Shown here: positions 8,225 through 16,622 of the stretch, one piece after another | Layout of the letters: the number at the start of each line of letters is the position of its first letter | Numbering within the stretch: the stretch's first letter is position 1 | Source: Actinobacteria bacterium Ga0077560 | GTDB lineage: Bacteria; Actinomycetota; Thermoleophilia; Miltoncostaeales; Miltoncostaeaceae | Assembly (NCBI GenBank): GCA_001464275.1 | Contig: LNFL01000179.1 | Coordinates: 1 to 64,000, forward strand | DNA: 64,000 nt | Reading direction: 5' to 3' | Notes under the pieces: generated by a model | Database searches by the model: none | What the model was told of the DNA's origin: nothing | The model's input: only the letters and a program-made list of their open reading frames with translations | Made by a program: the position numbers and the translations under genes

Positions 8225-9463
8225 GTGCTCCGCCAGGTCAACGTCGGTCACAAGTCCCTCGCCGACTACCACTCGATCGTCTCGCGGGAGCTGATGGCCG
8301 AGATCCGCGAGCTCGCCGCGACGGTCCAGGGCGTGCGGGTGTGCCACGTCAACGCCACCAGCTTCGGCGGCGGGGTGGCGGAGATCCTGTACAGCCTCGT
8401 GCCGCTCATGAACGACGCCGGCCTGCGGGCCGACTGGAAGGTCATGTTCGGGCGCGAGGAGTTCTTCGACGTCACCAAGGCGATGCACAACGCGCTGCAG
8501 GGGGACCCGCGCGGCATCACCGAGGACGACCGCCGGATCTTCGAGCGCTACAACGTCCTGAACGCCGGCGGGCTCGACGGCGACTACGACGTGATGATCA
8601 TCCACGACCCCCAGCCGGCCGGCATTCGCCAGTACAGCCCGCGCAACGAGTCGGCCAAGTGGGTGTGGCGCTGTCACATCGACCTCTCGGCGCCGAACCC
8701 CGAGGTCCTGGAGTTCCTGCGGCCCATGATCAACGCCCACGACATGGCGGTGTTCCACATGGCGGGGTACGTCCCCGAGGGCCCCATGCCCGAGACGGTG
8801 GTGATGCCGCCGGCCATCGACCCCCTGGCGCCCAAGAACATGGCCCTCTCGGCCGAGGACGCCGCCTACATCGTGAACCAGTTCGGCCTGGACGCCGAGC
8901 GGCCGCTGATCCTCCAGGTCTCGCGGTTCGACCCGTGGAAGGACCCCCTGGGCGTCATCGACGCCTACCGGGCGGTGAAGCGCCGCCGTCCCGAGGTGCA
9001 GCTCGCCCTGGTGGGCTCCATGGCCACCGACGACCCCGAGGGTTGGGACTACTACAACCGCACCGTGGATTACGCCGACGGCGATCCGGACATCTACATC
9101 CTGTCCAACCTGAACAACGTCGGCGGGGTCGAGGTCAACGCGTTCCAGACGCACGCCGCGGTGGTGCTCCAGAAGTCGGTCCGCGAGGGCTTCGGCCTCA
9201 CGGTGACCGAGAGCCTGTGGAAGGCGCGGCCCACCATCGGCGGCAACGTCGGGGGCATCCCGCTCCAGATCGTGGACGGGCAGACCGGGTGGCTGGTGAA
9301 CAGCCCCGAGGAGTGCGCCGACCGGATCCTGCGGGTGCTGGACCGCCCCGACGAGGCCCGCGCGATGGCGCGGCGCGGCAAGCAGCACGTTCGGCACGAC
9401 TTCCTGACGCCGCGGTACCTGCGTGACTGGCTCGGGATCATCAACCGCCTCACGCGCGGCTGA
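8225..9463 (+). CDS. treT: Trehalose synthase TreT (GT4 trehalose glycosyltransferring synthase)
   Basis: The 412-residue GT-B enzyme contains the TreT hallmark N-terminus (VCHVNATSFGGGVAEIL, then SLVPLMNDAGLRADWKV), IIHDPQPAG, KWVWRCHIDLS, and the donor site SVREGFGLTVTESLWKARP. TreT makes trehalose reversibly from a nucleoside-diphosphate glucose and free glucose in the cytoplasm, for compatible-solute or carbon storage. The GTG at 8225 is preferred because it follows AGAGGT at good spacing and the homologous protein starts there. It is directly followed by a GT20 enzyme, so two trehalose-type glucosyltransferases are adjacent. A trehalose phosphorylase activity is the main alternative. Confidence 0.85.
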   Translation: MLRQVNVGHKSLADYHSIVSRELMAEIRELAATVQGVRVCHVNATSFGGGVAEILYSLVPLMNDAGLRADWKVMFGREEFFDVTKAMHNALQGDPRGITEDDRRIFERYNVLNAGGLDGDYDVMIIHDPQPAGIRQYSPRNESAKWVWRCHIDLSAPNPEVLEFLRPMINAHDMAVFHMAGYVPEGPMPETVVMPPAIDPLAPKNMALSAEDAAYIVNQFGLDAERPLILQVSRFDPWKDPLGVIDAYRAVKRRRPEVQLALVGSMATDDPEGWDYYNRTVDYADGDPDIYILSNLNNVGGVEVNAFQTHAAVVLQKSVREGFGLTVTESLWKARPTIGGNVGGIPLQIVDGQTGWLVNSPEECADRILRVLDRPDEARAMARRGKQHVRHDFLTPRYLRDWLGIINRLTRG

Positions 9464-9477
9464 CCGGGGAGCGGCGC

Positions 9478-10959
9478 ATGGGCGGCGACGACGACACCAA
9501 GCGGGTCATCCTGGTCTCCAACCGGGGCCCCACCACCTTCGCGACCGGTCCCGACGGTGAGCGCATCACCACCCGGGGCGGCGGCGGCCTGGTGACCGCC
9601 CTCTCCGGCCTCACCGAGATCACCCCCACGCTGTGGATCTCGGCGGCCATGACCCCCGAGGACAAGGCGGTGCAGCGCGCGTCCGAGGACGGCTGCTTCC
9701 CCATCCCGGACCTCGGCACCGACACCCTCGGCCGGTTCGTGGTGATGGACGAGGACACCTACGACCGGCACTACAACGTCATCTCGAACCCCATGATGTG
9801 GTTCGTCCAGCACTACCTGTGGGACCTCAGCAACGTGCCGGACATCCGGCGCCAGGAGCTCGAGGCGTGGGAGCTGGGGTACCAGGTGGCGAACCGCCTG
9901 TTCGCGGCCGCCGTGTCGGAGGAGCTGGAGCGGCGCCCCGGAGCGCTGGTGATGCTCCACGACTACCACCTCTACACCGCGCCGGAGATCATCCGGCTGA
10001 CCCACCCGGACGCCTTCCTGCACTTCTTCGTCCACATCCCGTGGACGCAGCCGGACTACTGGCGGGTGCTGCCGCCGCACATCCGCGAGGCGGTGGTGCG
10101 GGGGCTGCTGGCCAACGACATCGTGGCCTTCCACACCGCCCGCTACGCCCGCAACTTCCTGCTGTGCGTTGAGGACCTGCTGGACGTGAGGGTCGACTAC
10201 GACCGGCGGCTGGTGCGCTGGGAGGGCCGGGAGGTGTGGGTGCGCTCGTATCCCATCTCGGTGGACGCCCCGGCGTTCGAGGCGCTGGCGGCCTCCGAGG
10301 AGGTGGCCGAGGAGGAGGGGCCCATCCTGCGCCGCCGGCGCGCCCACCTGGTCGTCCGCATCGACCGGGCCGACCTGTCCAAGAACGCCATCCGCGGCTT
10401 CAAGGCCTTCGACACGATGCTGGACGACCACCCGGAGCTCGCCGAGAGCATCACGTTCTTCGCGATGCTGCAGCCGTCCCGCCAGGACATCCCGGAGTAC
10501 GTCGAGTACCTGGACAAGATCCGGGACACGGTCTCCTGGATCAACACCAAGCACGGGAACACCGACTGGATGCCGATCGACCTGCGGATCGAGGCGAGCA
10601 TGCCCCGGGCCGTGGCGGCCTACAAGCACTTCGACGTGCTGATGGTGAACTCCATCTACGACGGCATGAACCTGGTCGCCAAGGAGGGCCCCCTGGTGAA
10701 CGAGCGCGACGGGGTCCTGCTGCTGTCCGAGAACGTGGGCGCCCACGAGGAGCTGGGCTCGTTCGCCCTGTCGGTGAACCCCTTCGACATCGAGGACCAG
10801 GCCCGGGCGCTGTACCAGGCCCTCACCATGCCCAAGGAGGAGCGCGCCGCCCGCCTCAACCACATCAAGCGGATCGTCCGGGAGAACCACGTCGGCAAGT
10901 GGATGGCGGCCCAGCAGGCCGACGTCGAGGCCAAGCGGGCGGGCGACGCGGATGGGTGA
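9478..10959 (+). CDS. otsA: GT20 trehalose-6-phosphate synthase-family glycosyltransferase
   Basis: The 493-residue GT-B protein has the GT20 signatures TRGGGGLVTALSGL, HDYHL (161-165), FFVHIPW, the donor-binding RIDRADLSKNAIRGF and SIYDGMNLVAKEGPLVNE with D395, then LLSENVGAHEELG. The E. coli-type VDRLDYSKG is replaced by an RxDxSKN version seen in a distinct clade, so the product could be trehalose-6-phosphate or another glucosyl-phosphate such as glucosylglycerol-phosphate. GGGGAG (9466-9471) sits 6 nt before the ATG. No HAD-type OtsB phosphatase is present in the window. It follows treT by 14 bp and overlaps moaC by 8 bp. Confidence 0.8.
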   Translation: MGGDDDTKRVILVSNRGPTTFATGPDGERITTRGGGGLVTALSGLTEITPTLWISAAMTPEDKAVQRASEDGCFPIPDLGTDTLGRFVVMDEDTYDRHYNVISNPMMWFVQHYLWDLSNVPDIRRQELEAWELGYQVANRLFAAAVSEELERRPGALVMLHDYHLYTAPEIIRLTHPDAFLHFFVHIPWTQPDYWRVLPPHIREAVVRGLLANDIVAFHTARYARNFLLCVEDLLDVRVDYDRRLVRWEGREVWVRSYPISVDAPAFEALAASEEVAEEEGPILRRRRAHLVVRIDRADLSKNAIRGFKAFDTMLDDHPELAESITFFAMLQPSRQDIPEYVEYLDKIRDTVSWINTKHGNTDWMPIDLRIEASMPRAVAAYKHFDVLMVNSIYDGMNLVAKEGPLVNERDGVLLLSENVGAHEELGSFALSVNPFDIEDQARALYQALTMPKEERAARLNHIKRIVRENHVGKWMAAQQADVEAKRAGDADG

Positions 10960-11410
10960 GCTCACGCACATCGACGAGCGCGGCCAGGCCCGCATGGTGG
11001 GGGTGGGCCACAAGCCCGCCGTCGTGCGCCGGGCCGTCGCGCGGTCGCGGGTGCGCGTGGCGCCGGAGACGGCGGCGGCGATCACCGAGGGCCGCGTGCC
11101 GAAGGGCGACGTGGGGGCGGTAGCCCGGCTGGCCGGCATCGCCGCCGCCAAGCGCACGCCGGAGCTGGTGTTCCTGTGCCACCCGCTGCCCATCGACGGC
11201 GCCTCCGTGGAGGTGGACATCTCCCCCGAGGGCGTGGTGACCGTGACCGCCACCGTGGAGACCACCGCCCGCACCGGGGTGGAGATGGAGGCGCTCACCG
11301 CCGCGGCCGTGGCCGCCCTCAACGTGTACGACCTGGTGAAGGGCATCGACCCGGACCCGCTGATCGAGCGGGTGGAGCTGGTGTCCAAGGAGAAGGCCGC
11401 GCCCGGCTGA
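10952..11410 (+). CDS. moaC: Cyclic pyranopterin monophosphate synthase MoaC
   Basis: The 152-residue protein is typical MoaC length. It starts ELTHIDERGQARMVGVGHK and contains KGDVGAVARLAGIAAAKRT, the active-site LVFLCHPLPI, and MEALTAAAVAALNVYDLVKG with the catalytic lysine and aspartate. It converts the MoaA product to cyclic pyranopterin monophosphate in molybdenum cofactor synthesis. No other moa or moe gene is nearby, so this is an isolated pathway member riding behind the GT20 gene, with an 8-bp overlap. Confidence 0.95.
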   Translation: MGELTHIDERGQARMVGVGHKPAVVRRAVARSRVRVAPETAAAITEGRVPKGDVGAVARLAGIAAAKRTPELVFLCHPLPIDGASVEVDISPEGVVTVTATVETTARTGVEMEALTAAAVAALNVYDLVKGIDPDPLIERVELVSKEKAAPG

Positions 11411-11435
11411 CTCGTCGCGGCGGCGGGGGCCGGGG

Positions 11436-11441
11436 TAGCCT
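11436..11441 (+). promoter_or_regulatory. -10 element TAGCCT, leaderless-type
   Basis: TAGCCT predicts transcription start at about 11448, one base before the ATG at 11449. No -35 match and no Shine-Dalgarno sequence are visible. Confidence 0.5.
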
Positions 11442-11448
11442 TGCCCGG

Positions 11449-12573
11449 ATGGACCCCCTGCAGATCTCCGCCACCGCCCCGGTGCGGCCGCCCGTCGACA
11501 CCGTCCTGGCCGCGGTCGCCCGCCGGCAGGAGCAGGGCTTCGACGCCGTGTGGTGGGCCGACCACCTGCTCCACTGGTTCCCGCCGTCGATCTGGACGCC
11601 GGACCTGGTGCCCATGTCGGCCGCCCAGCCGAGCCCGCACGTGTGGATGGACCCGTTCGCGATGGTGGCCGCGGCGGCCGGGGCGGCGGACCGGATCCGC
11701 CTGGGGATCGGGGTCACGGACACCGTGCGGCGGCACCCCGCGGCGCTGGCGCAGACCGCGCTCACCCTCGACCACATCACCAGGGGCCGCTTCCTGCTGG
11801 GGGTCGGCACGGGCGAGGCGCTCAACCTGGCCCCCCTGGGCATGCGCAACGACCACCCGCTGGCGCGGCTCGACGAGGCGCTGCAGGTGATCCGCCTCCT
11901 GTTCTCCACCCCCGACGAGGTGGACTTCGAAGGCGAGCACGTGGTGCTGCGCGGCGCCGCGGTGGGCCTGCGGCCGTACGGGGACGCGCCGCCGCCCATC
12001 TGGGTCGCCGCCCACCGCCCCAGGGGCCTGGCCCTCGCGGGGCGCCTGGCCGACGGCTGGCTCCCGCTGGCCACCGACCCCGCCCGCTACGCCGAGATGC
12101 ACGGCGTCGTGACGGCCGCGGCCGTCGCCGCCGGCCGTCCCGGCGCGGTCACCCCCGGGGCCTACACGCGCGTGGTCCTGGCCGAGGACGACGAGACGGC
12201 CCGCACCGCCGCCGCCGAATCCACCCTGCTGCGGTTCATCGCGCTCACCGCGCCGGCGGAGACCTTCGAGGCGCACGGGGTGGACCACCCCGTCGGCGCC
12301 GGCGTGTTCGGGCTCACCACCTTCCGCCCCTCGGGCCTCACCCGTGAGCAGGCCCTCGCCCTGGCGGCCGCCGTGCCCGGCGAGGTGGTGCTCGACAGCG
12401 TCGTGGCCGGCACGCCCGCCACCGTGGCGCGCCGCCTGGCGCAGATCGTGGCCGCCGGAGCCCGTCACCTGCAGGTCGCGAACATGACCCCGCTGGCGGA
12501 TCCGGCGCTGGCCGCCGCCAGCGAGGGACTGCTGGGCGAGGCCCTCTCCGACCTGCGGGCGGTCGCCCCCTGA
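11449..12573 (+). CDS. LLM-class (luciferase-like, probably F420-dependent) oxidoreductase
   Basis: The 374-residue TIM-barrel protein shows bacterial luciferase-like motifs: GFDAVWWADHLLHWFPP, RIRLGIGVTDTVRRHPAALAQ, LTLDHITRGRFLLGVGTGEA, PPPIWVAAHRPRGLALAGRLADGW, and a C-terminal ITAAGARHLQV-like strand (IVAAGARHLQVANM). The VGTGEALN loop and overall pattern resemble F420-dependent methylene-tetrahydromethanopterin-reductase-type and ketoreductase enzymes more than FMN monooxygenases. Substrate unknown. The gene probably starts a leaderless transcript, and its stop overlaps the next ATG (TGATG). Confidence 0.8.
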   Translation: MDPLQISATAPVRPPVDTVLAAVARRQEQGFDAVWWADHLLHWFPPSIWTPDLVPMSAAQPSPHVWMDPFAMVAAAAGAADRIRLGIGVTDTVRRHPAALAQTALTLDHITRGRFLLGVGTGEALNLAPLGMRNDHPLARLDEALQVIRLLFSTPDEVDFEGEHVVLRGAAVGLRPYGDAPPPIWVAAHRPRGLALAGRLADGWLPLATDPARYAEMHGVVTAAAVAAGRPGAVTPGAYTRVVLAEDDETARTAAAESTLLRFIALTAPAETFEAHGVDHPVGAGVFGLTTFRPSGLTREQALALAAAVPGEVVLDSVVAGTPATVARRLAQIVAAGARHLQVANMTPLADPALAAASEGLLGEALSDLRAVAP

Positions 12574-13676
12574 TGCGCCGCGTCGCCCGGGCGGCGCCGG
12601 GCATCGCGATCCTGGCGGCGTTCGCCGCCCCGGCCGCCGCGCAGGCCCCCACCGCGGCGCTGGAGAAGTGGAACGAGATCTCCTCGGCCGCCATCACGGG
12701 CGACACGCTGCTGGCGCTGGACACCGAGACGGTGCAGGTGCGCCGGCGCCTGCCGGGTGACCGCATGGGCCCCGTGGAGTTCACGTACTTCGCGACGGCG
12801 CTGGTGCGCGCGCCGCTGGCCCCCGGGGGCCGCCGGTTCGCCCGCGGCGCGTTCGACACGGTCCTGGCGATCCGCAACAGCGTGGGCAGCCAGTCCGGGG
12901 CGCGCCTCATGGCCGGGGCGGACGGGTCCACCCTCACGCTCCCGGGCGCCGGTGGATTCGCGCCGCCGGTGGTGTGGTGCTGCACGGCCGACGGCGTGGA
13001 GGTGGTGGTGGAGAGCGACGGGCGCGACAGCGCGCCGCGGGCCCTCGCCGCCGGGCTGGACGGCACCCGGGTGCGGATGCTCCTGCGGGCCCCGGACGGG
13101 TCGGTGGCGCTGGTCTCGGCCTCGCCCGGCGCGCTGGGCAGGCCCGACGACGTGGACGCCAGCCGCACCACCGCCCCCTTCCCCGGGGCCCCCGACGGCG
13201 GCCTGGCGGCCATCACCGACGGCGTGGTGGCGTGGACCGAGGATCCGGCCTCCGGGGTCGTGCGGCGCGGCGTGCCGTCGGACACGGGGGTGACCGGCGT
13301 GAGCGACCTGCGCCTGGGCGGGCGCGTGCTGCGGCTGTGGGCCGCGCCGGGCACGTTGGTGGTGCTCACCCGCGCCGGGGCCACGGCCCGCGTGCACCGC
13401 ATCGACACGGCGGGCGGGACACCCAGGCTGGTGTGGCGCGGCACGCGGCTGCCGCGGGTGGCCGTGGGCGGCGGGTCCGTGGCGGTGGCCGACGGGCGCC
13501 GCGTGCTGGCGTCCCGCGCCGGCGCGGTGGCGCGCGTGGCGCAGGCCCGGGGACCGGTGGCGGCGATCGCGGTGGACGGCGACCGCGTGGCCTGGTTCGA
13601 GCGTCTGGTCATCAGCCGCGGCGGCGACCGGCCGGCGCGCTGGACCGTCGCCCGGCTGGGGGCGGTGCCGCGGTGA
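12573..13676 (+). CDS. Secreted protein of unknown function, probable beta-propeller
   Basis: The 367-residue product has a signal peptide (MRRVARAAPGIAILAAFAAPAAAQA) and then no recognisable catalytic motif. The body is built of short beta-rich repeats with alternating VA/G segments such as GGRVLRLWAAPGTLVVLTRAG, GGGSVAVADGRRVLASR and DGDRVAWFE, a pattern typical of beta-propeller or YncE-like proteins. A WCC motif near residue 131 could form a disulfide. It is the first gene of the polysaccharide locus and overlaps the following glycoside hydrolase gene (GTGA), suggesting an extracellular role with that enzyme. Function not recognised. Confidence 0.6.
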   Translation: MRRVARAAPGIAILAAFAAPAAAQAPTAALEKWNEISSAAITGDTLLALDTETVQVRRRLPGDRMGPVEFTYFATALVRAPLAPGGRRFARGAFDTVLAIRNSVGSQSGARLMAGADGSTLTLPGAGGFAPPVVWCCTADGVEVVVESDGRDSAPRALAAGLDGTRVRMLLRAPDGSVALVSASPGALGRPDDVDASRTTAPFPGAPDGGLAAITDGVVAWTEDPASGVVRRGVPSDTGVTGVSDLRLGGRVLRLWAAPGTLVVLTRAGATARVHRIDTAGGTPRLVWRGTRLPRVAVGGGSVAVADGRRVLASRAGAVARVAQARGPVAAIAVDGDRVAWFERLVISRGGDRPARWTVARLGAVPR

Positions 13677-14803
13677 GGCGCCTCCTGCTGGCATGCGGGG
13701 TCGCGCTGGCGGCGCTCGCCGCGCCGTGGACGGCGTCCGGGAGCGTCGTGGCGCTGCAGGACGACCGCCTGCCCAACCTGCGCGGCGCGGCGCTCACCGA
13801 GCGGCTCGACCTGCTGGCGTCCACGGGCGCCCGCGTGACCCGGGTGGACGTGCTGTGGAGCCGCGTGGCGACCCGGAGACCGGCGGACGCCACCAACCCC
13901 GACGATCCGGCGTACGACTGGGCGACCTACGACCAGATCATGCGCGGGCTCGCCCAGCGGGGCATCGGCGTGATCCTCGACTTCTACTCCACGCCGGCGT
14001 GGGCGTCGGCCTCCGGCCTCCCCAACGCCGCCCCGCGCGCCGCCGAGGCCGGGGCGTTCGCGGGCGCCATCGCCCGCCGCTACTCGGGCACGTGGCCCAC
14101 GCCCGCCGGGCCGCTGCCCGAGGTGCGGCGCATCGAGGTGTGGAACGAGCCCAACATCGAGCAGTTCTGGTCGCCCCAGTGCCGACGCGGGCCGCGGGAC
14201 CGCTACGTGCCGGTCGCGGCCCGCGGCTACGCCGCGCTGGTGGACGTCGCGGCGCGCGAGATCCGCCGCGCCAACCCCGACGCCATCGTCGTGGGCGGCG
14301 TGGCCGGCCCGGCCGGGAGCACGACCGACCGTGGCAAGATCTGCCGAACCGGCGCCGAGAGCGTGAGCGCGGGCGCCATCGTCAACGCGCTGCGGGCGAA
14401 CGGCATCCGCATCGACGCCTGGAGCCAGCACCTCTACCCGATCGGCGCCCCCGACCGGGCGTTCTTCTTCCCCAGCTGGCGATCGCTCGACGAGCTGACC
14501 CCGCTGCTGGATAAGCTGCGCCCCGGCATGCCGGTGTACGTCACCGAGACCGGCTACCACACGTCGTACAACCGCTTCCACCGCTACTTCGTCAGCGAAT
14601 CCCAGCAGGCGCGGTGGCTCACGCAGACCTTCGACATCGCGGCGCGCAACCCGCGCGTGGCCGTCACGGTCTGGTTCAACCTCCAGGACAACCCCAGCTG
14701 GACCGGAGGACTCCTGCACGCCGACCTCACACGCAAACCCGCCTGGGACGCCTTCTCCCAGGTCGCCCGCACCTCCACGGTGCCACAGGAGTGGCTGCCA
14801 TGA
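13673..14803 (+). CDS. Secreted clan GH-A glycoside hydrolase (GH5/GH39-like)
   Basis: The 376-residue protein has an N-terminal signal (MRRLLLACGVALAALAAPW) and a (beta/alpha)8 hydrolase domain. The catalytic acid/base lies in IEVWNEPN (Glu159) and the nucleophile in MPVYVTETGYH (Glu292); AWSQHLYPI and the C-terminal VTVWFNLQDNPSWTGGLL are also clan-A features. It probably cleaves, trims or transglycosylates a beta-linked polysaccharide outside the membrane, perhaps the product of the surrounding locus. The GTG start overlaps the upstream TGA. Confidence 0.82.
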   Translation: MRRLLLACGVALAALAAPWTASGSVVALQDDRLPNLRGAALTERLDLLASTGARVTRVDVLWSRVATRRPADATNPDDPAYDWATYDQIMRGLAQRGIGVILDFYSTPAWASASGLPNAAPRAAEAGAFAGAIARRYSGTWPTPAGPLPEVRRIEVWNEPNIEQFWSPQCRRGPRDRYVPVAARGYAALVDVAAREIRRANPDAIVVGGVAGPAGSTTDRGKICRTGAESVSAGAIVNALRANGIRIDAWSQHLYPIGAPDRAFFFPSWRSLDELTPLLDKLRPGMPVYVTETGYHTSYNRFHRYFVSESQQARWLTQTFDIAARNPRVAVTVWFNLQDNPSWTGGLLHADLTRKPAWDAFSQVARTSTVPQEWLP

Positions 14804-15570
14804 GCGACCGCCTTCAGCACGTCCAGGCCTACTACGACCGCATGGCGCCCCGCCTCTACGCGGTCGAGGGCAAGAACTGGCACCTCCAGAGCCGCATGTC
14901 GCTCGTGCTGGGGACCATCGACGCGCACGCGCCGCGCACCGGCCCCGACGGCGGCCCGCCGCGCCTGCTGGACGTGGGCTGCGGCACCGGGTTCCTGCTG
15001 GAGCAGCTCGCCGGCCGGGGCTTCTCCGGCGTCGGGGTGGACCTGTCCCCCGAGTCGGTGGCGATCGCGCAGAAGCGCCTCGAGGAGCTCGGCGCCGCCG
15101 ACCGCCTGCGCGCCGAGGTCGGCAGCGCCTACGAACCGCCGGAGGGGCAGTTCGAGCTCATCACCCTCACGGACGTGCTGGAGCACCTGGAGGACCCCCG
15201 GGCCTGCCTGCGGGCGCTGCGTGATCGCCTGGCGCCCGGCGGCCTGCTGGTGATCTCCACCCCCAACCGCCGGTCCCTGCCCGGCGCCCGGCGCTGGGTG
15301 GCCGAGCGCGTGCCGCAGCTGCGGATCAAGGTCAACCTCGCGCCGGTGGACAACTGGCAGACGTGGGGCGACCTGGAGGCCCACGGGGCATCGGCCGGCC
15401 TGGCCGCGGTGAGCCGCCGCGGGATCTTCTTCCGGCCCGGCGGCCGCGTGGGCTCCCAGCTCGGCCGCCTGTACGCGTTCTCCGCGCCCCGCAAGGCCGA
15501 GGCCGCCCTGTCCACCACGCCGTTGGGCCGTTTCGGGTTCTACGTCTGCGTGGGCTTCCGGCCCGTCTGA
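14800..15570 (+). CDS. Class I SAM-dependent methyltransferase (UbiG/methyltransf_11-like)
   Basis: The 256-residue protein has motif I LLDVGCGTGFLLEQLAGRG, the acidic loop GVDLSPESVAIAQ, motif IV FELITLTDVLEHLEDP and post-motif LAPGGLLVISTPNRRS. Together with NWQTWGDLEAH, this matches methyltransferases of surface-glycan loci that methylate sugars or lipid carriers. ATG overlaps the hydrolase stop (ATGA). It is intact, unlike the methyltransferase at 2563-3311. Confidence 0.85.
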   Translation: MSDRLQHVQAYYDRMAPRLYAVEGKNWHLQSRMSLVLGTIDAHAPRTGPDGGPPRLLDVGCGTGFLLEQLAGRGFSGVGVDLSPESVAIAQKRLEELGAADRLRAEVGSAYEPPEGQFELITLTDVLEHLEDPRACLRALRDRLAPGGLLVISTPNRRSLPGARRWVAERVPQLRIKVNLAPVDNWQTWGDLEAHGASAGLAAVSRRGIFFRPGGRVGSQLGRLYAFSAPRKAEAALSTTPLGRFGFYVCVGFRPV

Positions 15571-15584
15571 GCGCGGCCGCGACC

Positions 15585-16622
15585 ATGGGCACACGCGGGC
15601 GGAGGGTCGTGGGCGGAGGCATGCTCGCCCTGTTCATCTTCGCCCTCGGCGTGTTCCTGCTGCCGTTCGCCTTCCCGACCCCGCCGCCGATCGTCACGCG
15701 GTTCCAGGCGACCCGCCTGTTCAGCCCCAACGAGGACGCCCGCCGGGAGCTCGCCCGCATCTCGGTGCGGATGCGCGAGCCCGGCACCATCAGCCTGGAG
15801 GTGGTGGGCGCCGACGGCACGCCCGTGCGGGTGCTGGAGACCGACCGGGCCGTCCCCCGCGGGTGGTTCCGGGCCGCCTGGGGCGGCGCCGACGACGCCG
15901 GGGTCCCGGCGCCCGACGGCATCTACTCGCTCCGCCTGCGGGCGAAGGCCGGCGCCAAGGTCTTCCGCACCAGCCGCCGCATCGTCATCGACCGCGAGGG
16001 CCCGGCGATCGCCGTGGCCGAAGCCGCGTCGGCGGGGGTCACCGACGTCGCGCCGCCCACGCAGTGCCTGGTCACGGCCGTCCCGGACGGTGACGCGAGC
16101 ATGACCTTCTCGGCGCTCCCGGCCACGACGGCCGGCGACGCCGTGACGCCGCTGGCGTCCTTCGGGCCCCGCCCGGTGCGGGACGGGCGCACGGGCCGCT
16201 GGGCCTGGAACGGACGGGGCCGCGCGGATCGAGCCCTGCCCGCGGGCCTGGTGACCGTCCAGATCAGCGCGTCGGACACCGCGCGCAACACCACCTCCCT
16301 GCGACGCACCTGCTGGATCGGTAACGCCGTGGGCCGCGTCGTGCGCCCGGGCCGTCCCGGCGGGGACATCCGGATCCGCCTGCGCGGCCCGGAGGGCACC
16401 CCGCTGGCGCCCTCCACCCCGGTGACCCTCCGCCTCTACCGGCGCGCCGGAGAGCCCGGCCGCGCCCTTCGCGTGCTGGGGGCGCGCGTGGCCCTGCCGG
16501 TGCGGACCACCGCCGGCGCCGCCGGGATGCGGTTGCCGGAGCGCATCCCGGTGTCCGCGCTCTGGCTCGTCGCCGACGTCCCGGACGGACGGGCGCTCAT
16601 CGATCCCGGAGGGGTCCGCTGA
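15585..16622 (+). CDS. Membrane-anchored protein with FlgD-type Ig-like domain
   Basis: The 345-residue product has an N-terminal helix (MLALFIFALGVFLLPFAF) and then a FlgD_ig-like domain. Its pattern is FSPNEDARRELARISVRM, EPGTISLEVVGADGTPVRVL, then WGGADDAGVPAPDGIYSLRL. A second all-beta region follows, with paired cysteines (QCLVTAV and TCWIGN). It has no catalytic motif and probably serves as an extracytoplasmic scaffold or binding protein of the polysaccharide machinery. It lies 14 bp after the methyltransferase gene, and its stop overlaps the putative CTG start of the next gene. Confidence 0.7.
   Translation: MGTRGRRVVGGGMLALFIFALGVFLLPFAFPTPPPIVTRFQATRLFSPNEDARRELARISVRMREPGTISLEVVGADGTPVRVLETDRAVPRGWFRAAWGGADDAGVPAPDGIYSLRLRAKAGAKVFRTSRRIVIDREGPAIAVAEAASAGVTDVAPPTQCLVTAVPDGDASMTFSALPATTAGDAVTPLASFGPRPVRDGRTGRWAWNGRGRADRALPAGLVTVQISASDTARNTTSLRRTCWIGNAVGRVVRPGRPGGDIRIRLRGPEGTPLAPSTPVTLRLYRRAGEPGRALRVLGARVALPVRTTAGAAGMRLPERIPVSALWLVADVPDGRALIDPGGVR

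Noticed and set aside
9094-12468. Very long minus-strand open frame (over 1100 codons) opposite treT, GT20, moaC and the LLM gene
   Set aside because: Its translation is rich in H, G, R and P with no domain pattern. It is the antisense shadow of four clear genes, a usual effect of very high GC.
12338-14719. Long minus-strand open frame opposite the secreted protein and hydrolase genes
   Set aside because: No conserved motifs; the plus strand has signal peptides and catalytic residues in the right frames.
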